In this document: positions 42,773 to 51,859 of the stretch, piece by piece
Layout of the letters: every line of letters begins with the position of its first letter
Numbering within the stretch: the first letter of the stretch is position 1
Origin: Haloarcula salinisoli
GTDB taxonomy: Archaea > Halobacteriota > Halobacteria > Halobacteriales > Haloarculaceae
Assembly: GCF_019599405.1 (NCBI RefSeq)
Contig: NZ_RKLQ01000001.1
Coordinates: 558,001 to 622,000, forward strand
DNA length: 64,000 nt
Direction: 5' to 3'
Translations under genes and position numbers: made by a program
The notes under the pieces: generated by a model
Seen by the model: only the letters and a program-made list of their open reading frames with translations
What the model was told of the DNA's origin: nothing
Databases searched by the model: none

Positions 42773-43576
42773 TTAGTGTGGTTCCGCGATGCCCTGCATC
42801 CAGACGATGCCGATGTGCAAGGCGATGACGGCTGTCGTGATGAACGGCAGGAAGAACACGTGCAGGATGTACATCCGTTGCAACGTGGCCTGTGACAGGG
42901 TGAACCCGCCGAACATCAGCTGTGCGACCCACTCGCCGATGAGCGGGATGGAGAGTGACATCTCGACGCCGATCTGGCCCGCCCAGTAGGAGAGTTGGCT
43001 CCACGGGAGCAGGTAGCCGGTGTACCCGAACACGAGCGTCAGGCTGATGAGGATGATGCCGATGAGCCAGTTGAGCTCGCGCGGTTCCTTGTACGCGCCC
43101 GTGAAGTAGACACGGAGCATGTGGAGGAACACGGCGGCGACCATAATCTGGGCGGCCCAGCGGTGGACCGACCGCAGGAAATAGCCCAGGTTGAGCTGGC
43201 CCATGATGAGCAGCACAGAGTCGTAGGCCACGGTCGGCGAGCCGTCGGCCGCCGCTGCGGCGGGGGCATAGTAAAAGCCCAGCAGGGCGCCCGAAATGGC
43301 GGCGACGATGTACGCGATGGTCGAGAACGACCCGAGCGCGTACAGCGGGTACCAGTACCAGAACTTGTTGTCGAGGTTGTACTGCTCCGTGTGGCTCTTT
43401 GGCATCTGCATGTTGACCTTGTAGTAGAGATCCTCGAGGATCTCCAGGTAGTCAACGACGCGCAGGCGCTTGTCGAGCCAGATGAGTGTCGTGAGGTAGA
43501 TGGTCTCGAGCGGCGATAGCTCGCGCGATTTCATCCACCCTTTGTGGTCGTGGTCGTCTTTGCGTTCGAGGCTCAT
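42773..43576 (-). CDS. petB: Cytochrome b N-terminal subunit (PetB-like) of the bc complex
   Basis: A 267-aa haem-binding membrane subunit. The two haem-ligand His pairs are in SVHRWAAQIMVAAVFLHMLR and YILHVFFLPFITTAVIALHI; the Qo-site region GYTGYLLPWSQLSYWAGQ is present. Four helices, cytosolic N-terminus (MSLERKDDHDHKGWMKSREL). Immediately after the Rieske gene (6 nt). Transfers electrons from menaquinol across the membrane. Confidence 0.95.
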   Translation of the reverse strand: MSLERKDDHDHKGWMKSRELSPLETIYLTTLIWLDKRLRVVDYLEILEDLYYKVNMQMPKSHTEQYNLDNKFWYWYPLYALGSFSTIAYIVAAISGALLGFYYAPAAAAADGSPTVAYDSVLLIMGQLNLGYFLRSVHRWAAQIMVAAVFLHMLRVYFTGAYKEPRELNWLIGIILISLTLVFGYTGYLLPWSQLSYWAGQIGVEMSLSIPLIGEWVAQLMFGGFTLSQATLQRMYILHVFFLPFITTAVIALHIGIVWMQGIAEPH

Positions 43577-43582
43577 GATTGG

Positions 43583-44437
43583 TTATCCCTCTGTCTGTGG
43601 CGGCCGCGGCAGTGCCACGAACTGTTTCTGGACGGGACTGAACGGGTCGTAGACGGACTGGTGGCACTGGCAGTAGATGGCGTTTTCCGCGCCGAAGTTC
43701 GCGCTGCCCTCCTGTGTCTTGAAACCGGGGACACAGCAGAAGTGTGTACACTTGTTGAGCCAGGCGATGAAGCCCTGGTCCGTCGCTTCCGCGATGAAGT
43801 CCTGGACGGGGCCCGGGAGGTCCGTGTTCCCGTTGGCCATCTCCTCGACCTTCTTCGACCGGATAATCTGGGCTGTGACGCCGCCCTTGTCGGTCTGGCG
43901 CCAGGTGGCGCTGGCGGGCTTGCCGAGGCCGGAAGAGCCGATACCGTTGCCCCACGACTCGTAGTCGTCGAACATGTCGACGGTCAGGGGCTCGCCCTTC
44001 CCGACGTCGCTCTGCCAGTCGAAAGCGCCCTGGCTGTTGAGGAACGCGTTCTCGGCCTCGGCCTGCGGGTAGATGCCGCTCGAGGTCTGGACACCGCAGT
44101 ACTGGAACCACGCCGAGGAGTAGTCGATGCCGCTCCCGCCGAAGTCCCTGGCGATGGCGACGCCCGCTTCCTCGTCGTACTCGGGCCAGACGCCCTTGAT
44201 AGTCCCACCGTCGATGGTGATGGGGATGATGGGCATCCCACGGGGCGCGGGGCCGTCCGTGTTCTGGACGGCGACGAACGTCGTCGTCCCGCCACCTTCA
44301 CCGGAGGAACTCGTAAGCGAGTCCGCTGCTGCAGCGCCGCCCACACCGACTGCGGAGAGCGCTGCGCTACCTACGACACCCGATACGAATCGTCGTCTGC
44401 CCGTCTCGGCCGGATATTTGTCTTCGTCTAGCGGCAT
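43583..44437 (-). CDS. petA: Rieske iron-sulfur subunit of the bc complex
   Basis: A 284-aa Tat-exported/anchored iron-sulfur protein. Tat motif GRRRFVSGVVGSAALSAVGV at the N-terminus acts as membrane anchor; cluster ligands are in NKCTHFCCVPGF and YCQCHQSVYDPF, giving C-x-H and C-x-x-H with the disulfide cysteines. The long ~150-residue insert between anchor and cluster is typical for haloarchaea. ATG at 44437 overlaps the stop of the upstream small membrane gene. It takes electrons from menaquinol to halocyanin. Confidence 0.95.
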   Translation of the reverse strand: MPLDEDKYPAETGRRRFVSGVVGSAALSAVGVGGAAAADSLTSSSGEGGGTTTFVAVQNTDGPAPRGMPIIPITIDGGTIKGVWPEYDEEAGVAIARDFGGSGIDYSSAWFQYCGVQTSSGIYPQAEAENAFLNSQGAFDWQSDVGKGEPLTVDMFDDYESWGNGIGSSGLGKPASATWRQTDKGGVTAQIIRSKKVEEMANGNTDLPGPVQDFIAEATDQGFIAWLNKCTHFCCVPGFKTQEGSANFGAENAIYCQCHQSVYDPFSPVQKQFVALPRPPQTEG

Positions 44438-44856
44438 TATTTCTTGTAGTAGGGGTAGATGGCGCGTTTGACAGTCTCAACGAGTTCGCCCTGGTCGGCC
44501 ATCGACGTGCCGTCGACGTCGTCCTGGCGGATGTAGAGGTCCTCCCACTTGCGACGGCGCTTCTTGACGATCATCACGTCGGGGAGGAACTCCTTGCGGT
44601 ACAGCAGCATGATGAAGGCCAGGTCGATGAAGATGGCCGTCAGCACGCCGCCCAGGAACATATTGGCCTCGATGAGGCTGACCGTCAGTATCGTGCCGAT
44701 ACCGGACGCCCAGCCGGCGAGCATCCCGTAGGTAAAGAGGCCGACCAGTCCGATCTGGATGATGGTCAGGAGAACGATGCCGACCGCTGCCGCCGTACTC
44801 TCACGTGGCGGCTCGTAGCGGTGGATATCGCCGTAAGTGGAGCCTTCGGATGCCAT
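44437..44856 (-). CDS. Small bc-complex-associated membrane protein (DUF7318-like)
   Basis: A 139-aa protein with two or three helices (TAAAVGIVLLTIIQIGLVGL; WASGIGTILTVSLIEANMFL; LTAIFIDLAFIMLLYRKEFL) and a basic/acidic cytosolic tail (VKKRRRKWEDLYIRQDD). It overlaps its neighbours on both sides (ATGA with halocyanin; start/stop overlap with petA), so it is an obligate operon member, likely a small structural subunit. Family name from memory. Confidence 0.78.
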   Translation of the reverse strand: MASEGSTYGDIHRYEPPRESTAAAVGIVLLTIIQIGLVGLFTYGMLAGWASGIGTILTVSLIEANMFLGGVLTAIFIDLAFIMLLYRKEFLPDVMIVKKRRRKWEDLYIRQDDVDGTSMADQGELVETVKRAIYPYYKK

Positions 44857-45533
44857 CAGTTGTTCCCTCCGCTGGTGTGGGGCGACTCACCGTACTTCAG
44901 CTGGAAGAAGGTGAAGATGAGCGGGATTATCACCGCGAGACCCGCCCCGAAGCCGACGTAGTGTGGCTGGATGGGAACGCCGGCGTAGTGGGGGTCGACC
45001 TCCACCGGGCCACCGCTCTCCAGCGTCTGTGTCGGGTAGTCCTCGCCGACGACGATGGAGCCTTTCATCTGTAGGGTCTCGTGTGGCACACAGTAGTAGT
45101 TGAAGATGCCGTCCTCTTCGAACGTGTACTCGTAGTTGACGCCGGAGCTGGAGGCCGCGCTACCCGAATCGAGCGGCCCGTCGCCGTCCGAGACGACGTT
45201 GTGGCTCCCGTTACCGGTCCACTCGAACTGCACGGTCGCGCCGTTGTCGACGTGGACCGCCGGCGGACCGAACCCGTTGGGGCCGCCGTTAGCCTGTACG
45301 CCGACTTCGACCGTCACTGTGTCCGACCCCGTCTCGTCGACGGTGCTTCCGGGACCCGAGAAGTTTCCGACGTCGTCGAGGTAGCCGCCGAAGTCCGGGG
45401 CCGTGTTGCCGTCGCCGCCACCGGACTCGGTGCCCTCTTCCTGGGCCGCGGCCGGGCCGGCGGCACTGAGGGCCGCCACGCCGGCCGTGGCACCCCCCGC
45501 TGTCCGGACGAATTCCCGCCTGTTCATGTTCAT
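44856..45533 (-). CDS. Membrane-anchored halocyanin (blue copper protein)
   Basis: A 225-aa Tat-exported plastocyanin-fold protein. MNMNRREFVRTAGGATAGVA is the Tat signal; an acidic Gly-rich linker follows. The copper ligands are His in NGSHNVVSDG, and Cys, His and Met in YYCVPHETLQMKG. Unlike soluble halocyanins it has a C-terminal transmembrane helix (YVGFGAGLAVIIPLIFTFFQ), so it stays at the bc complex. First gene of the bc operon, with its own TATA. Serves as electron acceptor of the Rieske centre. Confidence 0.92.
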   Translation of the reverse strand: MNMNRREFVRTAGGATAGVAALSAAGPAAAQEEGTESGGGDGNTAPDFGGYLDDVGNFSGPGSTVDETGSDTVTVEVGVQANGGPNGFGPPAVHVDNGATVQFEWTGNGSHNVVSDGDGPLDSGSAASSSGVNYEYTFEEDGIFNYYCVPHETLQMKGSIVVGEDYPTQTLESGGPVEVDPHYAGVPIQPHYVGFGAGLAVIIPLIFTFFQLKYGESPHTSGGNN

Positions 45534-45555
45534 CCCGATTTCAGGACTGTGTTTG

Positions 45556-45562
45556 TATAAAC
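45556..45562 (-). promoter_or_regulatory. TATA box of the halocyanin-bc operon
   Basis: Minus-strand TTTATAC about 25-29 nt before the ATG at 45533. Spacing implies a leaderless polycistronic transcript covering halocyanin, DUF7318-like, petA, petB and petD. Confidence 0.6.
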
Positions 45563-45672
45563 CCACCGGATACCACCCGCAGGAACCGTTACGCACCGAC
45601 TTCGGTGGCGTCATCGCCGTCCCCGTCGCCTCCACTCGCGGCGTCGCCGCTCGCGTCTTCTGAGGCCTCCTC

Positions 45673-46485
45673 TTAGTCGGCCTCACTCTCGCGGTCGTCC
45701 TCGGGCGTGAGCTCGGGGACGAAGTCCGGTCGCTCGCCGTCCTCCAGCCCGACGGCACGCAGCCGGTCGCGGTACTCCTCGGCCCGGAACTTATCCGAGA
45801 GGCGCGCGTTCGCGACGGTGAAAAACAGCACCAGCGAGACGCCGATGAAGGCCAGCCCGCCGACGACGAGGAACTCGATATTCGCCCCCGGCCCGCCCAG
45901 CCCGAACACGTCCAGCAGGGCAAACAGCGCGCCGCCGAGCATCGCCAGGCCAGCGAGCAGCTGCACCCCGGCGATGGCCTGTAGCATCTGGTTGCCGAGT
46001 TCGCCCCCGCCCTCCGGCACGGCGTCGGGTTCGGGCAGCGGGTTGTCGGGCACCTCGTCGGGCACCTCGTAGCTGTCCATCGAACAGAGCGCGACCGTCG
46101 GCTTCACGTCTCTCAGTACGGTGCCCTCCCCCTCGACCGAGCCGTCCGGGTAGACGACGGCGTACCCCTCGTCGGAGTAGGCCAGCACGTGCTGAGGTTC
46201 CCGGTGGCGCTCGATGCGCGCGAACACGTCGCGGGTGGCCACCCGGCTTCTGAGGTCCCGTTCGACCCGGTCCAGCAGGTCCGCGCCGGTTATCCACGTC
46301 TCCTCGTCGAAGGCGACGTCCCACTCCTCGGCGGTCATCTCGGCCATGTCCGCCGGGCCGAAGTCCTCGAAGTCGTACTTCTCCTCGACCTGTTTTCGGA
46401 GCGCCTCGACGTCCTCGGAATCGGGTTCCGTGGGACGCTCGGCGTCCTCTCCCGCTCGCACCTGCTCGTCCGAGGAATCGCTCAT
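45673..46485 (-). CDS. Membrane protein associated with bc operon (DUF7319-like)
   Basis: A 270-aa protein: ~140-residue acidic cytosolic domain (MSDSSDEQVRAGEDAERPTE ... HVLAYSDEGYAVVYPDGSV), two helices (MLQAIAGVQLLAGLAMLGGALF; FLVVGGLAFIGVSLVLFFTV) and an acidic tail. It precedes the halocyanin gene on the same strand (139 nt). Context suggests an assembly or regulatory factor of the bc complex; family name from memory. Confidence 0.75.
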   Translation of the reverse strand: MSDSSDEQVRAGEDAERPTEPDSEDVEALRKQVEEKYDFEDFGPADMAEMTAEEWDVAFDEETWITGADLLDRVERDLRSRVATRDVFARIERHREPQHVLAYSDEGYAVVYPDGSVEGEGTVLRDVKPTVALCSMDSYEVPDEVPDNPLPEPDAVPEGGGELGNQMLQAIAGVQLLAGLAMLGGALFALLDVFGLGGPGANIEFLVVGGLAFIGVSLVLFFTVANARLSDKFRAEEYRDRLRAVGLEDGERPDFVPELTPEDDRESEAD

Positions 46486-46562
46486 CGGTCACGGCTACGT
46501 CGGGAACACCTGTTAGCGTGACGATTGCAGTTTCCCTCGGCGTGCAGTCCGAGCCGACGTAA

Positions 46563-46727
46563 TCACCCGAAGTAGAGGACCCCTCCACCGGAGGGCAGGT
46601 ACTCGGATTGACAGGCCTGGCAGGTCACCATCCCGAAGCGGTCGAAACACTGCTGTTCGACCTCACAGATATCACAGGTCGCGAGCTCGCCGTAGTAGTA
46701 TTCGCTTCGTTTCGCCGGGGGGTTCAT
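46563..46727 (-). CDS. Small zinc-finger protein (54 aa)
   Basis: A micro-protein starting MNPPAKRSEYYYGELATCDI with two Cys pairs, CDIC and CQAC, about 20 residues apart, likely binding one zinc ion; ends LPSGGGVLYFG. Upstream to 46973 is a 246-nt AT-rich divergent region (e.g. 46830-46866) that must hold promoters for this gene and the plus-strand membrane gene. Confidence 0.72.
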   Translation of the reverse strand: MNPPAKRSEYYYGELATCDICEVEQQCFDRFGMVTCQACQSEYLPSGGGVLYFG

Positions 46728-46973
46728 CCCACCTCTCCCGCCAGCCCGACGGTTTACCGATCCAATCATTTCTTGGGCAAGCGTACCGGTTCTACTGTGA
46801 TAAGTCTATATCTGCACGGTTTTTCGGCCATAATAGTAATTATATGCTTAATATTGTTTGTAAAACTGGACGCGGATGGGTGGTGTCTATTTCTACAGAC
46901 CGCGAGTGTACCGAGGCTACATCGGCACAGTCGCATCCGGCACGTTTTAGCGGGTCCTGTCCTAACGCCGGCC

Positions 46974-47456
46974 ATGGTGTCGGACGCGCTGATAGCCGCC
47001 GTCGTGTTCGTGATGGTAAGCCTGAGCTTCCCCTGCTTTCTGTACGGCGCGTACTACATCATCGAGACCGAACCGGTCACGTGGGGCGTGCTCGTCCACC
47101 ACCTGAAGTTCGTCGGTACGGGGCTGACCCTGACGACAGTCCCGATGCTGTTCTGGATGGTGCCACGACTCCCGGACCAGCTCGGCGGGCTCTCGGCCGT
47201 CCACGCCTATCTGGGTCTGCAGGCGTACGCTCTGTTGCTGTTCGGCGGCACCGGTATCGTCCGCATCTTCCGGGCGAAACGACAGCACGACCTCTACAAC
47301 GACTACGACGAGGACGTGCTCATGGACGAAATCGGGGGCGACCGGATGTCCCACTGGCGGTCCCGTCTGCGCATCGGCGTCTTCGGCTACGTCATCTTCT
47401 GGATGCTCGCCTACGTCGTCGGCACGGCCCGCTTCGTTCTCCGGTACGTCGCCTGA
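46974..47456 (+). CDS. Conserved membrane protein near bc operon (DUF7321-like)
   Basis: A 160-aa protein with four helices (LIAAVVFVMVSLSFPCFLYG; GVLVHHLKFVGTGLTLTTVP; AYLGLQAYALLLFGGTGIV; IGVFGYVIFWMLAYVVGTAR) and conserved histidines in VHHLKFV and AVHAYLGLQ that could bind haem. A TATA-like gttttag lies ~28 nt before the ATG. It is plausible as a haem-binding respiratory accessory protein, but this is inference; family name from memory. Confidence 0.75.
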   Translation: MVSDALIAAVVFVMVSLSFPCFLYGAYYIIETEPVTWGVLVHHLKFVGTGLTLTTVPMLFWMVPRLPDQLGGLSAVHAYLGLQAYALLLFGGTGIVRIFRAKRQHDLYNDYDEDVLMDEIGGDRMSHWRSRLRIGVFGYVIFWMLAYVVGTARFVLRYVA

Positions 47457-47473
47457 GTGGTATGTCAAACAGC

Positions 47474-47484
47474 CATACATATTG
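47474..47484 (+). promoter_or_regulatory. TATA region of the UspA gene
   Basis: CATACATATTG about 32-42 nt before the ATG at 47516, giving at most a few nucleotides of leader. Confidence 0.45.
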
Positions 47485-47515
47485 ATAGTGTCACAGATTC
47501 AACATTCTGGCTGTG

Positions 47516-48037
47516 ATGTACCAGAACATTCTCTTTCCGACAGACGGCAGCGACGGGTCCGAGGCCGCGCTCGACCACGCCGTCGAACACGCTGGCACGT
47601 ACGACGCGACCTTGCACGTCCTCTTCGTGGCCAAAGACGACTTCGGTCCGTCCGGGATGGTCGAAAAGGAACACGAGGGCGTCGAGCGCTCGGAGATGGT
47701 CGGCGGCGAGGAGATCGTGCGGGAGCGAGCGGACGCCAGCAAGACCGGGATGACCAACAAACCGCCAGCGAAGGGCGGCAGCGTGCGCGAACACGGCCTG
47801 GCACTCGTCGAGGACGTAGCCGACAGCGTGTCGGGCGTCCCGGTCGAGACGGCGGTCCTGAGCGGGGACCCGTACAAACGCATCCGCGAGTACGCCGAGG
47901 ACCACGACGTCGACCTCGTTGTGATGGGGACCCACGGGCGGACCGGCGTGGACCGCTACCTGCTTGGCAGCGTCACCGAGAAAGTCGTTCGGACGGCCGA
48001 CCAGCCCGTGTTGACGGTCCGGATGCGCGAGGCGTAG
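47516..48037 (+). CDS. Universal stress protein
   Basis: A 173-aa UspA-domain protein: MYQNILFPTDGSDGSEAALD start, ATP-binding loop VVMGTHGRTGVDRYLLGSVT near residues 138-160 (G-2x-G-9x-G-S/T type). A ~30-residue insertion around VEKEHEGVERSEMVGGEEIV lengthens it compared with minimal Usp proteins. An in-frame GTG one codon earlier (47513) is possible. Convergent with the nth gene. Confidence 0.9.
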   Translation: MYQNILFPTDGSDGSEAALDHAVEHAGTYDATLHVLFVAKDDFGPSGMVEKEHEGVERSEMVGGEEIVRERADASKTGMTNKPPAKGGSVREHGLALVEDVADSVSGVPVETAVLSGDPYKRIREYAEDHDVDLVVMGTHGRTGVDRYLLGSVTEKVVRTADQPVLTVRMREA

Positions 48038-48042
48038 CGCCG

Positions 48043-48726
48043 TTACCAGGGTTCGCCCGACGCCAGGTCGACGTCGCTATCGCCCTTCTCGGAGGGACAG
48101 ATGTCGGCCAGCACGCACTCCCCGCACTCCGCCGAGCGTGCGCCACAGACGGCCCGTCCGTGGTCGATGAGCAGGTGGGTGAACTGCTGCCACTCGCTCT
48201 CCGGGACGATATCGAGCAGGTCCTGCTCGATGGCTTCGGGGCGCTCTTCCTCGGTCAGGCCCAGCCGCCGAGAGATTCGCTGGACGTGCGTGTCGACGAC
48301 GATACCCTCGACGATGTCGTGGCCGTGCTGGAGCACGACGTTGGCGGTCTTGCGCCCGACGCCCGGCAGGTCGGTCAGCGCCGACATCGTGTCGGGCACC
48401 TCGCCGTCGTGCTCGTCTACGATTTGCTCGCCGATGCCTTTCAGGTAGCCGCCCTTGTTGTTGTGGAAGGTGATGCCGTAGATGTCCTCGGCCAGCTGTT
48501 CCTCGCTCGCTTCGGCGTAGTCCTCCGGCGTCTGGTATTTCTCGAAGAGCTCCTGCGTTACGTCGTTGACCCGCTCGTCGGTACACTGGGCCGAGAGGAC
48601 GACGGCGATCAGGAGTTCCAGTCGGTTGGCGTAGTTCAGCGAAATCGTCGAGTCGGGATACGCCTCGTGTAATCGGTCGACGACTTCCTCGGCCTGTGCT
48701 TCGGGACTGGCCAGCGATGTTCCCAT
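48043..48726 (-). CDS. nth: Endonuclease III (DNA glycosylase/AP lyase)
   Basis: Removes oxidised pyrimidines. The ~227-aa protein contains the HhH motif with the catalytic lysine LPGVGRKTANVVL, the catalytic aspartate in VDTHVQRISRRLGL, and a C-terminal 4Fe-4S loop C-x6-C-x2-C-x5-C (CGARSAEC GEC VLADIC). SAQCTDERVN is the DNA-intercalating region. Start 48726 (MGTSLASPEA) or 48732 two codons earlier. Confidence 0.95.
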   Translation of the reverse strand: MGTSLASPEAQAEEVVDRLHEAYPDSTISLNYANRLELLIAVVLSAQCTDERVNDVTQELFEKYQTPEDYAEASEEQLAEDIYGITFHNNKGGYLKGIGEQIVDEHDGEVPDTMSALTDLPGVGRKTANVVLQHGHDIVEGIVVDTHVQRISRRLGLTEEERPEAIEQDLLDIVPESEWQQFTHLLIDHGRAVCGARSAECGECVLADICPSEKGDSDVDLASGEPW

Positions 48727-48771
48727 ACCCACAGCACGGGGACGCCCCGACTTTGTGCTGTCGTTCCCGCT

Positions 48772-50451
48772 TCAATCCGTCGGTAACACGAGCGTGAACA
48801 CGTTCCCACCGTCGTACTGGTACTCGATATCGCCGTTCAGCGCTGTGAGACACCAGTTCACCACCCAGAGCCCGATCCCCTGGCCGTGCTGGAGGGGAGT
48901 CTCGTCCCCCTCGTTGAGCACCGTGATTTCGTCCTCGGAGATTCGGTCGTTGGTATCGCGGACCTCCAGGTGGGTTTCGCCGCCGTCCGGCGTCGACGAC
49001 CGAACCGTCATCCGGACCGCACGGTCGCCGTCGGCGGCGTGTTTCAGCGCGTTCTCCATCAGGTTCACCAGCGCCAGTTCCAGGACCTGTGGCTGGACGT
49101 GGACCGTCGGGTCGGCCACGCCCAGCTCGGTCGTTATCGTCGCGTCGGGATACCGGACCAGGAACTCCTCGCGGACGCCCGCAATCAGGCCCTCGAGGCC
49201 GACTGGCTCGGCGTGGACGACCTGTTCCTGGATTCGGTCGAACTCCCGCACTTTCTCGCCGATAGAGAGCAGGCGGTCGCCGGCGCGGACGATGGTCGCG
49301 GCCTGTGACTGCAGCTCCGGGTCGGCGACGCTGTCCGCAAGCGACTCGGCGAACCCCTGGATGACGGTCATCTCGTTGCGGAGGTTGTGCCGCAGCACGC
49401 GGTTGAGCACCGCGAGTTGCTGTTTGCGCCGCCGTTCCTCCGAGAGGTCGTAGAGGACGACCATCCCGCCGACGGGGTCGCCGCTCGGGTCCGAAAGCGG
49501 GGTGTACGACACCGCGAACGTCCCGCCGGCGGACCCGGCGATGTCCACCTCGCCGGTCTCCCGGAGCGTCCCCAACTCGACGCCGGTCAACCGTTGCAGG
49601 GGGGCCGGCAGGGCGTCCGTCTCCCCGAACACCGCCTCGGCACTCCGGTTCAGTTTCACGACCTGGTCCTGGTTGTCGAGGACCAGCACCGGTTCCGTGA
49701 GGTTGTCGAGCCCGGTCTGTTCGGCGACCCGCTGTGTCGCCGGGTTCGTCTCGAACATATGGGTCCCGACGAACGCGTACAGGTCGAGCGCGACGTGGAC
49801 GACCATCAGCGGCGCCGTGAGATGTAACTGCGGGGCCGGTCCCAGTTCGAAGAGCCACACCAACACGCCGGCGGTGGGCGGTGCCGTGCTCAGGATGACG
49901 GCTGTCGCCTCGCGCCGGTAGAGCGGTCCGTAGCTGAGAATCGCCCCGACGAGCAGGAGCGACCCGACGGCAGCGGTGCCGACACAGAACAGCACGGCGA
50001 ACACGCCCCACGGCTGGATGGCGTACTCGACCGTCGCCAGCCCGAACACCGGCGCGAGCCGGAATCCTGTCCAGACCAGCCCGTGGGCCGCGTTGGTCGC
50101 CGCCAGCCCGACCGTCGCCAGCGGCACGGCCATAACAATCCCGAAAAGGGGGCTCCGGAGCAGGTCGGCACGGCCCGTGTAATCGAGGCCGAAGGCCAGG
50201 AAAAAGGGCCCCATGAAACAGAGGGCGACGAACGAAACTGTCTCGAAGGCCACGCGAAGCCCGGGCTCGAAGACCAGCAGCGAGAGCCCGTAGGCCAGAC
50301 AGAACACCGCGACGGACGCGATGTTCCCCATGAACCACGCTGCGCCCGGCTTCTCGCGATGTCGGTAGAGATACCACAGCAGATACAGCGCGCCGACGCC
50401 GGCGGCGACGGAGGCGACGATCAGTCCGACGCCGAGTTCGGCCAGGCTCAT
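48772..50451 (-). CDS. Membrane histidine kinase
   Basis: A 559-aa kinase: seven-helix N-terminal sensor region (residues ~1-225, MSLAELGVGLIVASVAAGVG), PAS (~235-340, NLTEPVLVLDNQDQVVKLNR), HisKA with VLNRVLRHNLRNEMTVIQGF (His near 360) and HATPase_c with NLMENALKHAADGD and HGQGIGLWVVNWCLTALNG. The frame is intact, in contrast with the homologous kinase at 38681-40947, whose sensor region is of the same type. The signal is unknown; no response regulator is adjacent, the closest is at 55787. Confidence 0.9.
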   Translation of the reverse strand: MSLAELGVGLIVASVAAGVGALYLLWYLYRHREKPGAAWFMGNIASVAVFCLAYGLSLLVFEPGLRVAFETVSFVALCFMGPFFLAFGLDYTGRADLLRSPLFGIVMAVPLATVGLAATNAAHGLVWTGFRLAPVFGLATVEYAIQPWGVFAVLFCVGTAAVGSLLLVGAILSYGPLYRREATAVILSTAPPTAGVLVWLFELGPAPQLHLTAPLMVVHVALDLYAFVGTHMFETNPATQRVAEQTGLDNLTEPVLVLDNQDQVVKLNRSAEAVFGETDALPAPLQRLTGVELGTLRETGEVDIAGSAGGTFAVSYTPLSDPSGDPVGGMVVLYDLSEERRRKQQLAVLNRVLRHNLRNEMTVIQGFAESLADSVADPELQSQAATIVRAGDRLLSIGEKVREFDRIQEQVVHAEPVGLEGLIAGVREEFLVRYPDATITTELGVADPTVHVQPQVLELALVNLMENALKHAADGDRAVRMTVRSSTPDGGETHLEVRDTNDRISEDEITVLNEGDETPLQHGQGIGLWVVNWCLTALNGDIEYQYDGGNVFTLVLPTD

Positions 50452-50737
50452 CCGGCCTCACAGCGGTCAGCAATCGGGACGGCCCCGCCAGCCGCCCCCG
50501 GTACCTGGGCGGGTGTCTCGGCCCCGGTCCGTCCCCACGGCCGACCCGGCGACACGTCTGCTCGTAACATTTCTCGCACTCACCATATGCTCCGGTAGTA
50601 GTAAAACTCTGCTCCCCACTGCTGTGCTGTTTCAGTACCACCTGCTCGAGCTGCCCACAGCACGAATTGCCACGGGCGACGGCCCGGATAGCCAGGGGCA
50701 GTCGGGCCCACGTGACAGCCCGCCCGGAACGGCGCCG

Positions 50738-51778
50738 TTACTCCTCGCCGTAGCTCTCAGGATAGGCCTCGGCCAGCAGCTCGGGTTCGTCGTTCAGCCG
50801 GGTGCGCACGGGGTCGATGACCGTCGAGATGGCGTCGGCGACCGCGGGCTTGAGGTCCGCGGGATGGAGCTCACCGCTCAGGAAGTCCGCCTCGACCTCG
50901 TCGTAGCTCTCGTAAGTCAGGTCGCCGCCGTACTCCTCGGGGCGGGTGACGACGAAGGGCTCGTCGTCGACGGCCAGAATCGGGAAGACGAGGTGGTCCA
51001 GATATTCGAGGACGCCGTTGTCCTCGACTTCGCCCGCGGGACAGTACGCCTGGCCAATCTTCTCCTCGACGTCCTCGGGGCTGTCGGTCAGGTTCACCTT
51101 CGAAGCCGCGTCGGAGGCGCTCATCTTCCCGCCCGACAGGCCCGAGAGCAGGGGCGCGAACACGCAGACCGGCGACTCGCCGCCGTGGTCGGGGAGCACC
51201 TCACGGGAGAGCATGTAGATGCCGCGCTGGTCGACGCCGCCGTAGGCGATATCGGCGTCGAGCGCCTTCACGTCCAGGGTCTGCATCAGCGGGTAGATGA
51301 GCCCGCCGAGGTTGGGACTCTCGGACTCTCTGACCACTTCACTCGCCGCGCGCTGGCTGCGTGCGATGGTCGTCTCGGCGGCCATCCGGTACATCTCCAG
51401 GGTGTACTCCTCGTCTAACTGGAAGTCGGTGCCGCGGACGAACTCGACGTCGTCGGGGTCGGCACCAGCGGCCTCGATCATCCCTTCGATGGCCGTCTCG
51501 TAGTACGCAGAGCGGGCGTCGAGCAGGTCGAACGGGCTCTTGTTGTCGTCTAAGTGAGCGTGAAGGTCGGCGATGAGGACGGTGACCTCGATGCCGGCCC
51601 GCAGGAAGTCGGCGAGCTTGCGCATCGTGGTGAAGTGCCCGATGTGCATCTCGCCCGTGGGCGCGTAGCCGATGTACGCCGTCGGGTCGCCGGCCTCGAA
51701 CAGTTCCGTCAGTTCCTCCTCCGTGACGACCTCCTGTGTGTGTCTGCTCACGAGGTCGACTCGCTCGGCCGTGTTCAT
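50738..51778 (-). CDS. tyrS: Tyrosyl-tRNA synthetase, archaeal type
   Basis: Class I synthetase of 346 aa. YIGYAPTGEMHIGHF carries the HIGH motif near residue 45; GGKMSASDAASKV is the KMSKS loop near 225; IADLHAHLDD and AYGGVDQRGIYMLSREVLP line the Tyr site and dimer. No C-terminal S4 domain, as in archaea. ATG at 51778 chosen; upstream in-frame residues to 51835 are non-native. Confidence 0.96.
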   Translation of the reverse strand: MNTAERVDLVSRHTQEVVTEEELTELFEAGDPTAYIGYAPTGEMHIGHFTTMRKLADFLRAGIEVTVLIADLHAHLDDNKSPFDLLDARSAYYETAIEGMIEAAGADPDDVEFVRGTDFQLDEEYTLEMYRMAAETTIARSQRAASEVVRESESPNLGGLIYPLMQTLDVKALDADIAYGGVDQRGIYMLSREVLPDHGGESPVCVFAPLLSGLSGGKMSASDAASKVNLTDSPEDVEEKIGQAYCPAGEVEDNGVLEYLDHLVFPILAVDDEPFVVTRPEEYGGDLTYESYDEVEADFLSGELHPADLKPAVADAISTVIDPVRTRLNDEPELLAEAYPESYGEE

Positions 51779-51859
51779 ACCTCGACTCCCGGGGCCGGCG
51801 ATTAAAACCTTGTCAGTCCCGAGCGACGTACCCAAGTCCGTCGAGTCCTACCCTCGATT

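Noticed and set aside
48077-50641. Very long minus-strand open frame spanning nth and the second histidine kinase
   Set aside because: It is Arg/Pro-rich and out of frame with two well-supported genes; a typical high-GC shadow frame.
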